Under the pieces are notes generated by a model, which worked only from the letters and a program-made list of their open reading frames with translations, did no database searches and was not told the DNA's origin. From NCBI GenBank assembly GCA_017510245.1, contig JAFWNQ010000019.1, positions 1 to 35,464 of the forward strand: a DNA stretch of 35,464 bases, written 5' to 3'. Below, piece by piece: positions 17,157 to 26,586 of the stretch (within the stretch, counting starts at the first letter, position 1; each line of letters begins with the position of its first letter). The position numbers and the translations under genes are program-made. The stretch comes from Clostridia bacterium (GTDB lineage Bacteria; Bacillota; Clostridia; TANB77; CAG-508).

Positions 17157-18413
17157 TTATTTTACAATTGATAATATAGCCTCATCTTTCTTAAGCATTT
17201 CTTTTCTTATTTTATTTACATACTCTATGTTCATATTACTTATTTCATCTATATAGTCCAAGCTATTTATTCCTCTTATACTGTCTGCTAAAAACATTCT
17301 GCCAACATGTTCTACATCATCATAATTTGTTACAAATTCTCCATAAATTCTCTTTTTACTTCTTTCAAAATCTTCAATTGATATTTCTTCATTCTGCAGT
17401 TTATCAATAATAGTATTATATACTTCCTCTGGTTTTCTTGATTCACCTGAAATTAATACATGTGAATATTGATTAGAAAACTCAAAATCACAATCCATCT
17501 CTCTCATTAATAATCCGCTATTATATAAATCTTGATAGGTTTTTGAGCACTTTCCTAAAATACTATTGAAAACTATTCTAATAGCTATATCTTTTTTTAT
17601 CTGGTTTTCATTTTGTAAGAAATCTCTATACCCTATCATGAATAACGGCATATTTACATTCATATGTTTTTCAATATAATTTTTATTAATTGTTGGTTCA
17701 TATTCAGGATAAATTCTTTTTATCTCAGCCATTTTTTCACGTGGTTTTAATCTCTTTTTTATCTCTTCAACAATAGTATTTGGTTCAAAATCTCCACTAA
17801 TGCACATTATCATATTTGAAGGATGATAAAATGTATTATAACAGCTATACAAAGTTTCCTTTGTAATATGGCTTATCGATTCAACTGTTCCAGCAACATC
17901 TATTGTAATCGGATTATTCTTATATAAGCAATTCATAGCATTAATATACAATTTCCATATAGGTTCATCATCATATCGCTGTATTTCTTGTTCAATTATT
18001 CCTCTTTCTTTATTAACATTTTCATCTGTAAAATATGGGCTTTGAACATAATCCATTAATTCATCTAAACCTTCATAAAAATTATCTGTACATGCAAATA
18101 GATATGCTGTATGATCGTTTGTTGTATAAGCATTTGCATCAAGTCCTAGTGCCATTAAAGTATATAGACTATCTACTCCACTCTCTTGTTCAAACATTTT
18201 ATGTTCTAAATAATGGGCCACTCCATCTGGCACTTGAATTTCTTTACCTGTTTTAGGTTCTATAAAATGATTATCATTTGATCCAAATTTAGTTCCCCAA
18301 ATTATATATTTTTTCTTGGTATTATCCTTTGGAATAATTATGATTTTCATTCCATTTTCAAGTGTTTCAATATATACCTTTTCATCAATTTTTTTATTTT
18401 CAATAACTTGCAT
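17157..18413 (-). CDS. ymfH: M16 zinc peptidase, YmfH type (catalytic partner)
   Basis: 418 aa. It has the inverted zinc motif HYLEH (His67, Glu70, His71) and the downstream Glu in GIIEQEIQRYDDEP (about 141-143), as in active M16 peptidases. Length and the surrounding sequence (GVAHYLEHKMFE) match the Firmicutes YmfH group. It is the downstream member of a two-gene pair with the YmfF-like protein (98-base gap). M16B enzymes work as pairs of an active and an inactive subunit forming a chamber. The physiological substrate is not known from the sequence; the family has been linked by annotation to EF-P modification gene sets. Ribosome binding site AAAGGAAAG. Confidence 0.87.
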   Translation of the reverse strand: MQVIENKKIDEKVYIETLENGMKIIIIPKDNTKKKYIIWGTKFGSNDNHFIEPKTGKEIQVPDGVAHYLEHKMFEQESGVDSLYTLMALGLDANAYTTNDHTAYLFACTDNFYEGLDELMDYVQSPYFTDENVNKERGIIEQEIQRYDDEPIWKLYINAMNCLYKNNPITIDVAGTVESISHITKETLYSCYNTFYHPSNMIMCISGDFEPNTIVEEIKKRLKPREKMAEIKRIYPEYEPTINKNYIEKHMNVNMPLFMIGYRDFLQNENQIKKDIAIRIVFNSILGKCSKTYQDLYNSGLLMREMDCDFEFSNQYSHVLISGESRKPEEVYNTIIDKLQNEEISIEDFERSKKRIYGEFVTNYDDVEHVGRMFLADSIRGINSLDYIDEISNMNIEYVNKIRKEMLKKDEAILSIVK

Positions 18414-18511
18414 TTTTAATAACTTTCCTTTCTATAGGCACGCTAGGCATTTTTCAAACTATACCTCTCTACTATAAAATCCATTACGCACTTTTATATT
18501 AGTAATTCTCT

Positions 18512-19711
18512 CTATTTTTCTAAATAGTATATTGTATTAATTGATATTTCCTTTCCTACTTCAATCACTTTTTCTTTACTAACTTTATTTAGTTTATCAA
18601 TATATTCGTCAACAGTTAGATTTTCTCCATATAATCTTTGGTCATAGTTAAAAGCTATCATATCTTCTTGTGATTCTTTTATAAGATTCAAAGAAGATAT
18701 AATTAGTTGTTTTGCTTTATCAAATTCATCGTCAGTAACTTTTCCATTTTTAATATCTTCTATCTGCTCTTTAATTATCTTTAAAGTCTTATCGTAGTTT
18801 TGTAATTCGATTCCAGTAACAATAAATATAGCATCTTTTCTTCTAATATATTTTGATCCAGCCGAGTAAGCCAAACTTGCTTTTTCTCTAACGTTTTGGA
18901 ACAGTTTTGAATTAGCCCCTCCCCCTAATACTGCGTTATATAGGCTAACAGCAAATCTGTTATCATTTGGTGTACTCATTCCTATAATTAGTTTTCCTTG
19001 AGTAACATCAGCTTTCTCATTAACTATTCTTTCTTCTTGTTTTGGTAATGGCTCATTTTCCTTTATATTTACTACACTATGATTGTCTAAAGAATCTGGA
19101 ATTTCAACTTTATCTGCATCCACACCATTTATCACTATATATATTTCTGATTCATTAACCATTTTTTTATAATAATCAAACAATTCTTTTTCATCTATTT
19201 CTTGCAAGTCTATCAAATTACCATATTTATATATACCATATGGTTCATTTTCAAACATCTCTTCAATACATCTATTTAATGAATATAGAGATTTATTATC
19301 TTTTCTTGACTCTATCTTTTTCTTTAAATTCTCCTTTTCTTGTTCAACATATTCTTTACAAAAACCTTCATCAACAGTTAAAGGATTAAATATAATCTCA
19401 TTTATTAAATCCATAGCTTTTTGAGTTAAGTTTTCATCTATAGGTAGAAACTTATCACAAACTGTTTCTATATAGAACTTAAGGATACAATTATCTCCTG
19501 TCTTGTCTATACCACAATTAAAAAATGCACCATACATGTTTTCTAATTGTTTGCCTATTTCAACTTGGTTTGGATATTTATTTGTCCCTCTTCTCAATAC
19601 AGCTGGAAGAAGTGCATTCATAGTTATTGTTTCTTTCTTTAAAGGCATTGTCAAAAAAATAGCAATTTCATTAGTTTTAAACTTATTGCTTTTCATTCTT
19701 TCAATTTTCAT
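18512..19711 (-). CDS. ymfF: M16 peptidase-like protein, YmfF type (non-catalytic partner)
   Basis: 399 aa. M16 fold with the family phrases LLPAVLRRGT...YGAFFNCG near the N-terminus and GGGANSKLFQNVREKASLAY in the middle, but no HxxEH motif. It is therefore the inactive subunit expected to pair with the zinc-containing YmfH. AAAAGGAGGAGA precedes the ATG. A possible -10 (TATAAT) lies about 35 bases upstream without a good -35. The gene starts directly downstream of the duplicated hairpin elements, whose transcripts would read into it. Confidence 0.86.
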   Translation of the reverse strand: MKIERMKSNKFKTNEIAIFLTMPLKKETITMNALLPAVLRRGTNKYPNQVEIGKQLENMYGAFFNCGIDKTGDNCILKFYIETVCDKFLPIDENLTQKAMDLINEIIFNPLTVDEGFCKEYVEQEKENLKKKIESRKDNKSLYSLNRCIEEMFENEPYGIYKYGNLIDLQEIDEKELFDYYKKMVNESEIYIVINGVDADKVEIPDSLDNHSVVNIKENEPLPKQEERIVNEKADVTQGKLIIGMSTPNDNRFAVSLYNAVLGGGANSKLFQNVREKASLAYSAGSKYIRRKDAIFIVTGIELQNYDKTLKIIKEQIEDIKNGKVTDDEFDKAKQLIISSLNLIKESQEDMIAFNYDQRLYGENLTVDEYIDKLNKVSKEKVIEVGKEISINTIYYLEK

Positions 19712-19830
19712 TTGTCTCCTCCTTTTTATTTATTATTAGCAATTATAGACTTTTTATTGAATATATTATTTTTTAATTTTTCTCTATGCTAGTTGTCATT
19801 TATTCACTCTCTTCTTTTATCATTTTTGCT

Positions 19831-19953
19831 GTTGAATAAGAATCCGGATTTTTGCTAGGCAAAAAAGGTTTTAAAGGCAAGGGCGCGTATATTTTATACG
19901 TAACCGCGTTTAAAAATTTTTTTAACGACGCAAAAAACGAATTATTATTCAAC
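19831..19953. repeat. Long hairpin element, copy A
   Basis: 123 bases, ends GTTGAATAA and TTATTCAAC. The two halves pair along nearly the whole length with mismatches. A 31-base core (19877-19907) begins GCAAGGGCGCGTA and ends TACGTAACCGC around a short T loop. The core is shared with copies B and C. No T run follows, so it is not a normal terminator, and it does not code for protein. Confidence 0.85.
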
Positions 19954-19996
19954 TATTTATTTGTCATTATTCACTCTCTTCTTTGTCATTTTTGCT

Positions 19997-20119
19997 GTTG
20001 AATAAGAATCCGGATTTTTGCTAGGCAAAAAAGGTTTTAAAGGCAAGGGCGCGTATATTTTATACGTAACCGCGTTTAAAAATTTTTTTAACGACGCAAA
20101 AAACGAATTATTATTCAAC
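19997..20119. repeat. Long hairpin element, copy B
   Basis: Identical over 123 bases to copy A, 166 bases downstream. Its right end is five bases from the T-run side of the rpsU terminator, so it follows rpsU in the direction of transcription. Confidence 0.85.
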
Positions 20120-20124
20120 TATAT

Positions 20125-20169
20125 AAAAAAACAAAAAGGAACGTCATATATACCATATCCAACGTTCCT
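20125..20169 (-). terminator. Rho-independent terminator of rpsU
   Basis: On the minus strand AGGAACGT (20162-20169) pairs with ACGTTCCT (20137-20144), followed by TTTTGTTTTTTT. It begins 16 bases after the rpsU stop. Confidence 0.85.
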
Positions 20170-20184
20170 CATTTTAGTTCGCTA

Positions 20185-20355
20185 TTAATACTTTCTCTTT
20201 CTAGCTGCTTCAGATTTCTTTTTTCTCTTAACGCTTGGCTTCTCATAGCATTCTCTCTTACGAACTTCTTGTAATAAGTTATTTCTAGCATTCTCCCTTT
20301 TTAGCTTTCTTAATGCATCTTCTATATTTCCATTAACAACTTTAATTTCAGGCAT
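20185..20355 (-). CDS. rpsU: Ribosomal protein bS21
   Basis: 56 aa from the ATG at 20355, giving [20 protein letters not shown] and an Arg/Lys-rich C-terminus. An in-frame ATG seven codons upstream is rejected because GGAGGGG, the ribosome binding site, lies inside that extension and at good spacing to the chosen start. Length matches bS21 (about 57 aa). It is a small-subunit protein near the mRNA 3' platform. It is a single gene with its own promoter, leader hairpin and terminator. Confidence 0.93.
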   Translation of the reverse strand: MPEIKVVNGNIEDALRKLKRENARNNLLQEVRKRECYEKPSVKRKKKSEAARKRKY

Positions 20356-20400
20356 CCTTTTATCCCCTCCTTCCAAAGCTTGTAACTATTGTCCGGGATT

Positions 20401-20421
20401 TTTAAGCTTGTTCAGCTTAAA
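20401..20421 (-). promoter_or_regulatory. Hairpin in the rpsU leader
   Basis: A perfect 8-bp stem (TTTAAGCT / AGCTTAAA) with a five-base loop lies between the rpsU promoter and the start codon, inside a roughly 80-base leader. It has no T run, so it is not a terminator. Autoregulation by bS21 is possible but unproven. Confidence 0.5.
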
Positions 20422-20439
20422 GCTTTTTCACACTCAATT

Positions 20440-20469
20440 ATTATACATTATTTTTTTTAGTATTGTCAA
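20440..20469 (-). promoter_or_regulatory. Sigma-A promoter of rpsU
   Basis: Minus-strand TTGACA (20464-20469) and TATAAT (20440-20445), both perfect, with an 18-base spacer. Confidence 0.87.
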
Positions 20470-20487
20470 GTATTAGCACTATTTTTT

Positions 20488-21216
20488 TTAAATTTCCCTT
20501 GCTTTTAATACTAATCTTTCTTTTCCATAATTAGTACAAGTTATTAGAGTTATCTCCCTTTTTCCATTTGTTCTTTGACTAGTACAGCTAACATCAGTAG
20601 GATCAACTTTAAACTTATTATATATTGAATAAGTAATCTTTCTTCCTGATAAATCAGACAGAATTACTTGGTCTCCTATTTCTGCCATACTTAGTTTTCC
20701 AAACATTTTTCCACTTTTATAATTATGACCAACTATACAGTAATTACCTACATTATTAGGACTTGGTCCCCAATATTTACAAAGCGATACCTTTAATAAT
20801 CTATCATTTTCATCTGATAATACTGGGTAAGTAATTCCCAATCTTGGAAATGACAAAACAGCTTCAGCATCATATTGATTTCCATCACTCGTACTTACTT
20901 TACTCTTTACTGTTTCATTTTCAATCTCTGCTTCATCAAATTGAACTATTTGACTTTCATCTTCCTCATCATTTTCATATTCTTCATCAAGTGCAACTAC
21001 AATAGTTTGATCTAAAACTGTAGTATTGTCAATTTGTTCTAGAATCTCCTTTCCTAGAGCCTCTTGCGAATTCCTCATACTTTCTGCAAACACAAAATAA
21101 ACTAGAAGGATAATTATAGTAAATATAGATAATATATATAGTGTTTTATATATCATTTTTTTTCTTTTCATTTCTCGAGTTACATATATTTTTTTTGATA
21201 TAAGTATTTGGTTCAT
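20488..21216 (-). CDS. Sortase (class B/D-like transpeptidase)
   Basis: 242 aa. A cytoplasmic Lys/Arg-rich start, one membrane helix (about 23-44), an acidic linker (about 76-105) and a sortase beta-barrel. Catalytic residues are visible: His164 in IVGHNY, Cys227 in TLITCTNYG and Arg234 in KERLVLKAR. Sortases link surface proteins to peptidoglycan or build pili. No LPXTG-type substrate is seen in the window, and the class cannot be fixed from sequence alone. It starts 21 bases after the rsmA stop with AGGGAGGATAAT before the ATG, so it is probably in one transcript with rsmA and the PBP gene. Confidence 0.88.
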   Translation of the reverse strand: MNQILISKKIYVTREMKRKKMIYKTLYILSIFTIIILLVYFVFAESMRNSQEALGKEILEQIDNTTVLDQTIVVALDEEYENDEEDESQIVQFDEAEIENETVKSKVSTSDGNQYDAEAVLSFPRLGITYPVLSDENDRLLKVSLCKYWGPSPNNVGNYCIVGHNYKSGKMFGKLSMAEIGDQVILSDLSGRKITYSIYNKFKVDPTDVSCTSQRTNGKREITLITCTNYGKERLVLKAREI

Positions 21217-21236
21217 TATTATCCTCCCTTCTCTAA

Positions 21237-22046
21237 TTATTTATTACACATATTACATATTTGTGCATACTGTTCCAATGATAATGCCTCTCCTCTTGTA
21301 TTAACATCAATCTGTAATTCGTCTAAAATATTTATCAATTTATTTTTTTCAATAATTCTACCTAACGAGTTTGTGATACTCTTTCTCCTTTTAGTGAAGT
21401 TTTCTTTAATTAGTCTAAATAATAGTTCTTCATTTTCCACATTTACTCTAGGTCCATCTAACTTAGTAATCTTTACTATTGCTGACTCAACTTTAGGTTG
21501 TGGTATAAAACTATCACTACTTACATAATCAACAACACATGCATCTGCAAAATAATTTATATAATAAGTAATTGCTCCTGCGTCTTTATTTCCTGGTTCT
21601 GTGCAAATTCTATCTGCTACCTCTTTTTGAATCAATAATGTAATATCTTTTATATTAGACTTTATAATATTAGTTATTATAGAAGTTGTTATATAATATG
21701 GTAAGTTCGCCACTACCTTAGCTCCTGGCGCTATTTTGTTAATATCAAGTTTTAAAATATCTTCATTAATTATTTCTATATTATTATATAATTTAAATCT
21801 GTCATTTAGTACTTCTACCATTTTAGCATCTATTTCTACAGCAACTACTTTTTTTGCTTTTTCCAACAAAATAGCTGTTAAGTTTCCTAATCCTGGTCCT
21901 ATTTCTAGAACAATATCATCTTTTGAAACATCTTTAGCAATTTTGTTAAGCATATGCTTGTCAATCAAAAAGTTTTGTCCAAAATTCTTTTTAGGATGTA
22001 TATTATAACTTTTCATCAAGTATCTTGTTTCATTATAAATGTCCAT
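21237..22046 (-). CDS. rsmA: 16S rRNA dimethyladenosine transferase (KsgA/RsmA)
   Basis: 269 aa, family-typical. The N-terminus has KKNFGQNFLID. The SAM-binding motif is VLEIGPGLGNLTAILL and the catalytic motif is ANLPYYITTS. The C-terminal domain carries FTKRRKSITNSL. It makes the two N6,N6-dimethyladenosines near the 16S 3' end during late 30S maturation. It lies 13 bases downstream of the PBP gene and upstream of the sortase gene. Confidence 0.96.
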   Translation of the reverse strand: MDIYNETRYLMKSYNIHPKKNFGQNFLIDKHMLNKIAKDVSKDDIVLEIGPGLGNLTAILLEKAKKVVAVEIDAKMVEVLNDRFKLYNNIEIINEDILKLDINKIAPGAKVVANLPYYITTSIITNIIKSNIKDITLLIQKEVADRICTEPGNKDAGAITYYINYFADACVVDYVSSDSFIPQPKVESAIVKITKLDGPRVNVENEELLFRLIKENFTKRRKSITNSLGRIIEKNKLINILDELQIDVNTRGEALSLEQYAQICNMCNK

Positions 22047-22059
22047 TTACACAACCTTT

Positions 22060-24321
22060 CTAATTTTGAGTTTTTGTTGCTTGTTCTTGAAGCGTAACAC
22101 TAACAACTGTTCCTTCATCTACAGTAGCTCCAACTTGAGGATTTTGTGCAATTACAATTCCTGAACCTGTTTTAGATATATTTAAGTTCTTAGCTTCTAG
22201 CATAATCTTAGCTCTTTCAAATGTTACTCCCTTTAAGTCAGGAACTGTTTGTGATACTCTTTCATCATGTCCACTTGAATAAAGCTTTACTATTCCCCCA
22301 CTAGTTAGTTGAGTTCCACTTGTAGGAACTTGTTCTGTAATAACATCATCTGACTGCGATGAACTATCACATTTTAATCCCATAGATTCGATAATCTTTT
22401 TTGCTTCAGTAAAAGTTTTTGTTTTAACGTTTGGTACACTTAGTAGATTACTATTACTGTTATCAGATTTATCGTTAGATGGTATATCTAAATATGGAAG
22501 TACTTCAGATAAAATTTGAGAAACAGCTGGTGCTGCAATTTTACCACCATAATAGTCACTTGTATGTGGTGCATATAGTGTTAGAAGTACAACTAATTTT
22601 GTATTTTCTACCGGTGCTATAGCTAGGAATGATGATACATATCCATTTTCAGGATGACTTGGGTCTGGTTCAGATGTACCTGTCTTTCCACCTATAGTAT
22701 ATCCTGAAACTTGAGCATAAGTTCCTCCACCTTTTTCAACAACATCTTTCATAATATCTTTCATATTATTTGCAACTGTTTTTGAAATAACTTGTTTTTC
22801 TTCAACAGTTTCAATATTTGTTATTGTTCCTGTATTTGTATTTTCAATTTTCTTAACAATATGAGGAGTTACCATTACCCCTTCATTTGCTATTGCACTA
22901 ACTGCTTTTACTAATTGCATAGGAGTTATTGTAAATCTCTGTCCAAATGACATTGTTGCTAACTCAACTGGTCCAACATTTTTTTCACTCCAGAAAGTAC
23001 TGTTTCCTTCACTTGGCAAGTCAATACCAGTTTTACTAAATAGACCAAACGATCTCAAGTATTTATAAAAAGTACTAACTCCTATTCTCTGCCCTAATTG
23101 AATTAAAGCTGGGTTACAAGAATTTTCAAGAGCCTGCCTCAAGGTTTCAGAACCATGTCCGCTTTCCTTTGCACAACTAATTTCTTTATCTGAAACTTGT
23201 ACTTTTCCACTGCAGTAAAAATCACCAGCAATATCAGTCTTAGCCAAACTCTCTTCAAGTGCTGCTGAAGCAGTTATAACTTTAAATGTTGAACCTGGTT
23301 CGTATGTATCTAAGACTGCTCTGTTTCTCCACATCGAATACAACAGCTCACTCTTTTTTTCTGTAGCAAGTTCATCCCATCCACTACTTATTGATGAATT
23401 TGGAGTATATGGCTCATTCAAATTATAATCTGGATATGTAGCCATTGCCAAAATTTCACCAGTCGTTGGATCCTCAATTATAACATTTCCTCCTCTTGAG
23501 CAACTATTTTCTTCAACAGCTTGTTTTAAATATTTTTCAGCAATTTTCTGTATATTTGAATCTATTGTCAAATAAATATTGCTTCCATCTTCAGGAGCTA
23601 TATATTGCTCATCTCCATCTGGAATTGCATCTTGAGTTACAGAAATAGATGTAGTTCTTTTTCCGTTTGTTCCTTTAAGAATTCTGTCATAACTTAATTC
23701 AACACCATCTAATCCTTGATTATCAGTTCCGCAGAATCCAATTAAATTTGATGCTAAATTATCATATGGATAATATCTTTTTGTATCTTTATCTATATTT
23801 ATTCCAGGACCAGCATTGTTATCTTTTAGCCATTTTCTTAATTCATCTACTTTATCGTTTTCAACCTTTGATACGATTGTTTCAAGTTCTTTTTCACTAT
23901 TTAGTTTTTCCAAAACAGAATTGTAGTCTAACTCAAATATGTCTGAAAATTCTTTAGCTAAATTCTCCTTTAGTGCTTTTGTTTCTTCCTGATCAACTTC
24001 TTTTTTATTCTTTGATTTAATCAATTTTGGATTAACACTAATTGTATCTACATCCGCACTTATAGCTAAAGACTTTTTGTTACAGTCATAAATAATTCCA
24101 CGTTTTGCACTTATTACCGAACTTGAGATTGACTGATTATACTCTCTTTGCCTTAAATAATCACCATCTATAAACTGTATCTTTCCTATTCTAATAAGTA
24201 AGCCACATAATAGCAAAACAATTATAATTAAAAAAATCAAAGCTCTTCTTTGAGAAATCTTTAATACTTTTTTTCTCTTTTTTATCTTATCTTTCATTGG
24301 CATCTTTTTTTTGTTTTCCAT
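22060..24321 (-). CDS. spoVD: Class B penicillin-binding protein with two PASTA domains, SpoVD type
   Basis: 753 aa. One N-terminal helix (about 27-46), a dimerisation domain, then a transpeptidase domain with GSTFK (active Ser344, Lys347), SCN (401-403) and KTG (546-548). Two PASTA domains end the protein (about 628-683 and 692-745). PASTA-bearing class B PBPs include the septal PBP2 and SpoVD, which makes spore cortex. With no division genes (ftsL, mraW, mraY) adjacent, SpoVD versus PBP2b/FtsI cannot be settled from this window. The ribosome binding site is GAGGTAATA. It is the first gene of a likely PBP-rsmA-sortase transcript. Confidence 0.85.
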   Translation of the reverse strand: MENKKKMPMKDKIKKRKKVLKISQRRALIFLIIIVLLLCGLLIRIGKIQFIDGDYLRQREYNQSISSSVISAKRGIIYDCNKKSLAISADVDTISVNPKLIKSKNKKEVDQEETKALKENLAKEFSDIFELDYNSVLEKLNSEKELETIVSKVENDKVDELRKWLKDNNAGPGINIDKDTKRYYPYDNLASNLIGFCGTDNQGLDGVELSYDRILKGTNGKRTTSISVTQDAIPDGDEQYIAPEDGSNIYLTIDSNIQKIAEKYLKQAVEENSCSRGGNVIIEDPTTGEILAMATYPDYNLNEPYTPNSSISSGWDELATEKKSELLYSMWRNRAVLDTYEPGSTFKVITASAALEESLAKTDIAGDFYCSGKVQVSDKEISCAKESGHGSETLRQALENSCNPALIQLGQRIGVSTFYKYLRSFGLFSKTGIDLPSEGNSTFWSEKNVGPVELATMSFGQRFTITPMQLVKAVSAIANEGVMVTPHIVKKIENTNTGTITNIETVEEKQVISKTVANNMKDIMKDVVEKGGGTYAQVSGYTIGGKTGTSEPDPSHPENGYVSSFLAIAPVENTKLVVLLTLYAPHTSDYYGGKIAAPAVSQILSEVLPYLDIPSNDKSDNSNSNLLSVPNVKTKTFTEAKKIIESMGLKCDSSSQSDDVITEQVPTSGTQLTSGGIVKLYSSGHDERVSQTVPDLKGVTFERAKIMLEAKNLNISKTGSGIVIAQNPQVGATVDEGTVVSVTLQEQATKTQN

Positions 24322-24375
24322 TATTACCTCACTGATTGTGGTATTTGTTAATTATTGCCCAATTTCACACATATT

Positions 24376-24405
24376 ATTATACCATTAAATGTATATAAAA
24401 AACAA
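24376..24405 (-). promoter_or_regulatory. Likely promoter of the PBP-rsmA-sortase unit
   Basis: Minus-strand TATAAT (24376-24381) with TTGTTT (24400-24405) 18 bases upstream, in the 312-base gap between the PBP gene and ftsH. A TTGACA further upstream is not paired with a -10 box. The rest of this gap holds only the ftsH terminator and AT-rich sequence. Confidence 0.6.
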
Positions 24406-24584
24406 GATATTATTGAAAAATTTGTCAAAATTTTATTACTGAATTTAATGTTTTATTATTCTTAAAATAGCTATAGATAGTAAGGATTTTGTTTTATTTT
24501 ACAACTATAAAAAGAATATAAATTCTAGTTAAATTGTTCGTCTTCACTACATTATATATAATATGGAAAACAGCTTTGATATTA

Positions 24585-24622
24585 AAAAAATCTAAACATC
24601 AAAATTGATGTTTAGATTTTTT
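24585..24622 (-). terminator. Rho-independent terminator of ftsH
   Basis: AAAATCTAAACATCAA pairs with TTGATGTTTAGATTTT in a 15-16 bp perfect stem followed on the minus strand by a T run. It lies 12 bases after the ftsH stop. Confidence 0.9.
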
Positions 24623-24633
24623 AATATATGTTT

Positions 24634-26439
24634 CTAATCAAATATTTCGTCAAATTCTTCTCCTGTAATTTTTTCTTTTTCAATTAGTATTTCTGCAACT
24701 CTATCAAGCTTATCTCTATTTTCTTGAAGTATTGTCTTCGCCTTTTCATAAGCCCAATCAATAATTCTTTTAACTTCTTCATCAATTGCTGCAGCTGTTT
24801 GCTCTGAATATGCTTTTTCATGTGCAAAGTCTCTTCCTAAGAATACTTCTTCTTGACTTGATCCAAGCATAATTGTTCCAAGTCTCTCACTCATTCCATA
24901 TTGTGTACACATTGATTTTGCAATTTGAGTAGCTCTTTCTATATCATTACTTGCTCCAGTAGAAATGTCTCCTAGTACAAGTTCTTCTGATACTCTACCA
25001 CCTAATAATGATACAATGTTCTCAAGCATTTCTGTTCTTGAAACAAAAGACTTATCCTCTGTTGGGCGATACATTGTGTATCCACCTGCCACACCTCTTG
25101 GAATAATTGAAATCTCATGAACTGGATCCTGTGTAGGTAAGAATTTACTAACTACTGCGTGACCACCTTCATGATAAGCAACAAGTTTCTTTTCTTTATC
25201 ATTTCTAACTCTACTCTTCTTTTCTGGTCCCATTGAAACTTTTACCATTGCATCTTCAATTTCTTTCTGTCCTATAGATTGTTTATTTCTTCTTGCTGCT
25301 AAAAGAGCCGCTTCATTAAGTAAATTTTCAAGGTCTGCCCCTGTAAATCCAGAAGTATTTTTTGCTATAACTCCTAAATCTACATCTGCTTCAAATTTCT
25401 TTTTAGAACTATGTACATCCAAAATCTGTTCTCTCGCTTTTACATCAGGTGCTGGTACAACTATTTGTCTGTCAAATCTACCTGGCCTTAATAAAGCTTT
25501 ATCCAATATATCAGGTCTGTTAGTTGCTGCTATTACAATAACTCCCTCATTTGCTGTAAATCCGTCCATCTCAACAAGCATTTGGTTTAATGTTTGTTCT
25601 CTTTCGTCATGTCCTCCACCAAGTCCAGCTCCTCTTTGACGACCTACTGCATCAATTTCATCTATAAATATAATTGATGGTGCATTTTTCTTTGCTTCTT
25701 CAAATAAATCTCTAACTCTTGAAGCTCCAACACCAACAAACATTTCAACAAAGTCTGAACCACTAATAAATAAGAATGGAACTCCTGCCTCACCTGCAAC
25801 AGCTTTTGCAAGTAGTGTTTTTCCTGTTCCTGGTTGACCAACTAATAGTACTCCTTTTGGAATTCTTGCTCCCATTTCGGTATACTTCTTTGGATTCTTT
25901 AGGAATTCAACAATTTCTTCAAGCTCTTCTTTCTCTTCATCAATTCCAGCAACATCTTTAAATGTAATCTTTGATTTGGTGTTTCCATTTATCATTTTAG
26001 CTCTACTTTTTCCAAAAGGAAGTGAGCCATTTCCTCCTTGTCTTTGTCCTCCACCCATAAAAATCATTAACATTAATAAAATTAAAATTATGCTTGATAC
26101 AGGCACAAGTAATTCAGAAACAATCATCCAGAAAGGTTCATCCTCCATTACAACACTTACTGAATCATCTTTCATTTTTGAATTTAAATTTTCCATTAAG
26201 TTTTCTACATCAGGAATATTAACTGTTTTTATGCTTTTATCAGTTAATTTAACACTGGCTGATTCATTGCCATAATTAATCTGTACATCAGTAACTTCAC
26301 CTGATTCTATTTTTTCTAAAAGCTCTGAATACGTCATCTTGTTATTTGCACTATCTAAAATTGCAGGAATAACAAAAACTAATATTGCTCCTATTATTAG
26401 CCAAACGGCTACTGTCTTTAATCCGTTTTTCATCTTCAT
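24634..26439 (-). CDS. ftsH: ATP-dependent zinc metalloprotease FtsH
   Basis: 601 aa. Two membrane helices (about 9-27 and 107-128) frame an external domain. The AAA+ module has Walker A GQPGTGKT (201-208) and Walker B IIFIDEID (256-263). The peptidase has HEGGH (423-427). It degrades membrane and short-lived cytoplasmic proteins as a hexamer. The C-terminus is shorter and less extended than some homologs but complete (ending EEFDEIFD). It follows tilS with a 147-base gap that contains its own promoter; tilS-ftsH adjacency is common in Firmicutes. No hpt gene lies between them. Confidence 0.97.
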   Translation of the reverse strand: MKMKNGLKTVAVWLIIGAILVFVIPAILDSANNKMTYSELLEKIESGEVTDVQINYGNESASVKLTDKSIKTVNIPDVENLMENLNSKMKDDSVSVVMEDEPFWMIVSELLVPVSSIILILLMLMIFMGGGQRQGGNGSLPFGKSRAKMINGNTKSKITFKDVAGIDEEKEELEEIVEFLKNPKKYTEMGARIPKGVLLVGQPGTGKTLLAKAVAGEAGVPFLFISGSDFVEMFVGVGASRVRDLFEEAKKNAPSIIFIDEIDAVGRQRGAGLGGGHDEREQTLNQMLVEMDGFTANEGVIVIAATNRPDILDKALLRPGRFDRQIVVPAPDVKAREQILDVHSSKKKFEADVDLGVIAKNTSGFTGADLENLLNEAALLAARRNKQSIGQKEIEDAMVKVSMGPEKKSRVRNDKEKKLVAYHEGGHAVVSKFLPTQDPVHEISIIPRGVAGGYTMYRPTEDKSFVSRTEMLENIVSLLGGRVSEELVLGDISTGASNDIERATQIAKSMCTQYGMSERLGTIMLGSSQEEVFLGRDFAHEKAYSEQTAAAIDEEVKRIIDWAYEKAKTILQENRDKLDRVAEILIEKEKITGEEFDEIFD

Positions 26440-26489
26440 TTTTTTCTCCTGTTCTACTCAATGATAAAATACACATTTAAGCAATTATA

Positions 26490-26518
26490 AGATTATCATA
26501 TCAAATTAATTAATGCAA
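26490..26518 (-). promoter_or_regulatory. Likely sigma-A promoter of ftsH
   Basis: Minus-strand TTGCAT (26513-26518) and TAATCT (26490-26495), 17 bases apart, about 50 bases before the ftsH start. Confidence 0.55.
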
Positions 26519-26586
26519 GACTTTAAAGAAAACTTTTATAGTATTTTTCATGTCTATCAAAATCATTTTCAGATTAATATATATAC

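Larger units (their letters stand above)
19793..20122. repeat. Tandem duplication of a ~166-bp unit carrying a long hairpin
   Basis: Two direct copies in a row (from 19793 and from 19961) begin with TTGTCATT...TTCACTCTCTTCTTT and contain 123 identical bases. The only visible differences are in the leader part (for example TTTTAT versus TTTGT). The near identity suggests a recent duplication. This fills the gap between rpsU and ymfF; no gene is seen here. Confidence 0.9.

Noticed and set aside
19831-20119. CRISPR array
   Set aside because: There are only two long near-identical units in tandem with no short repeats separated by unique spacers, and no cas genes.
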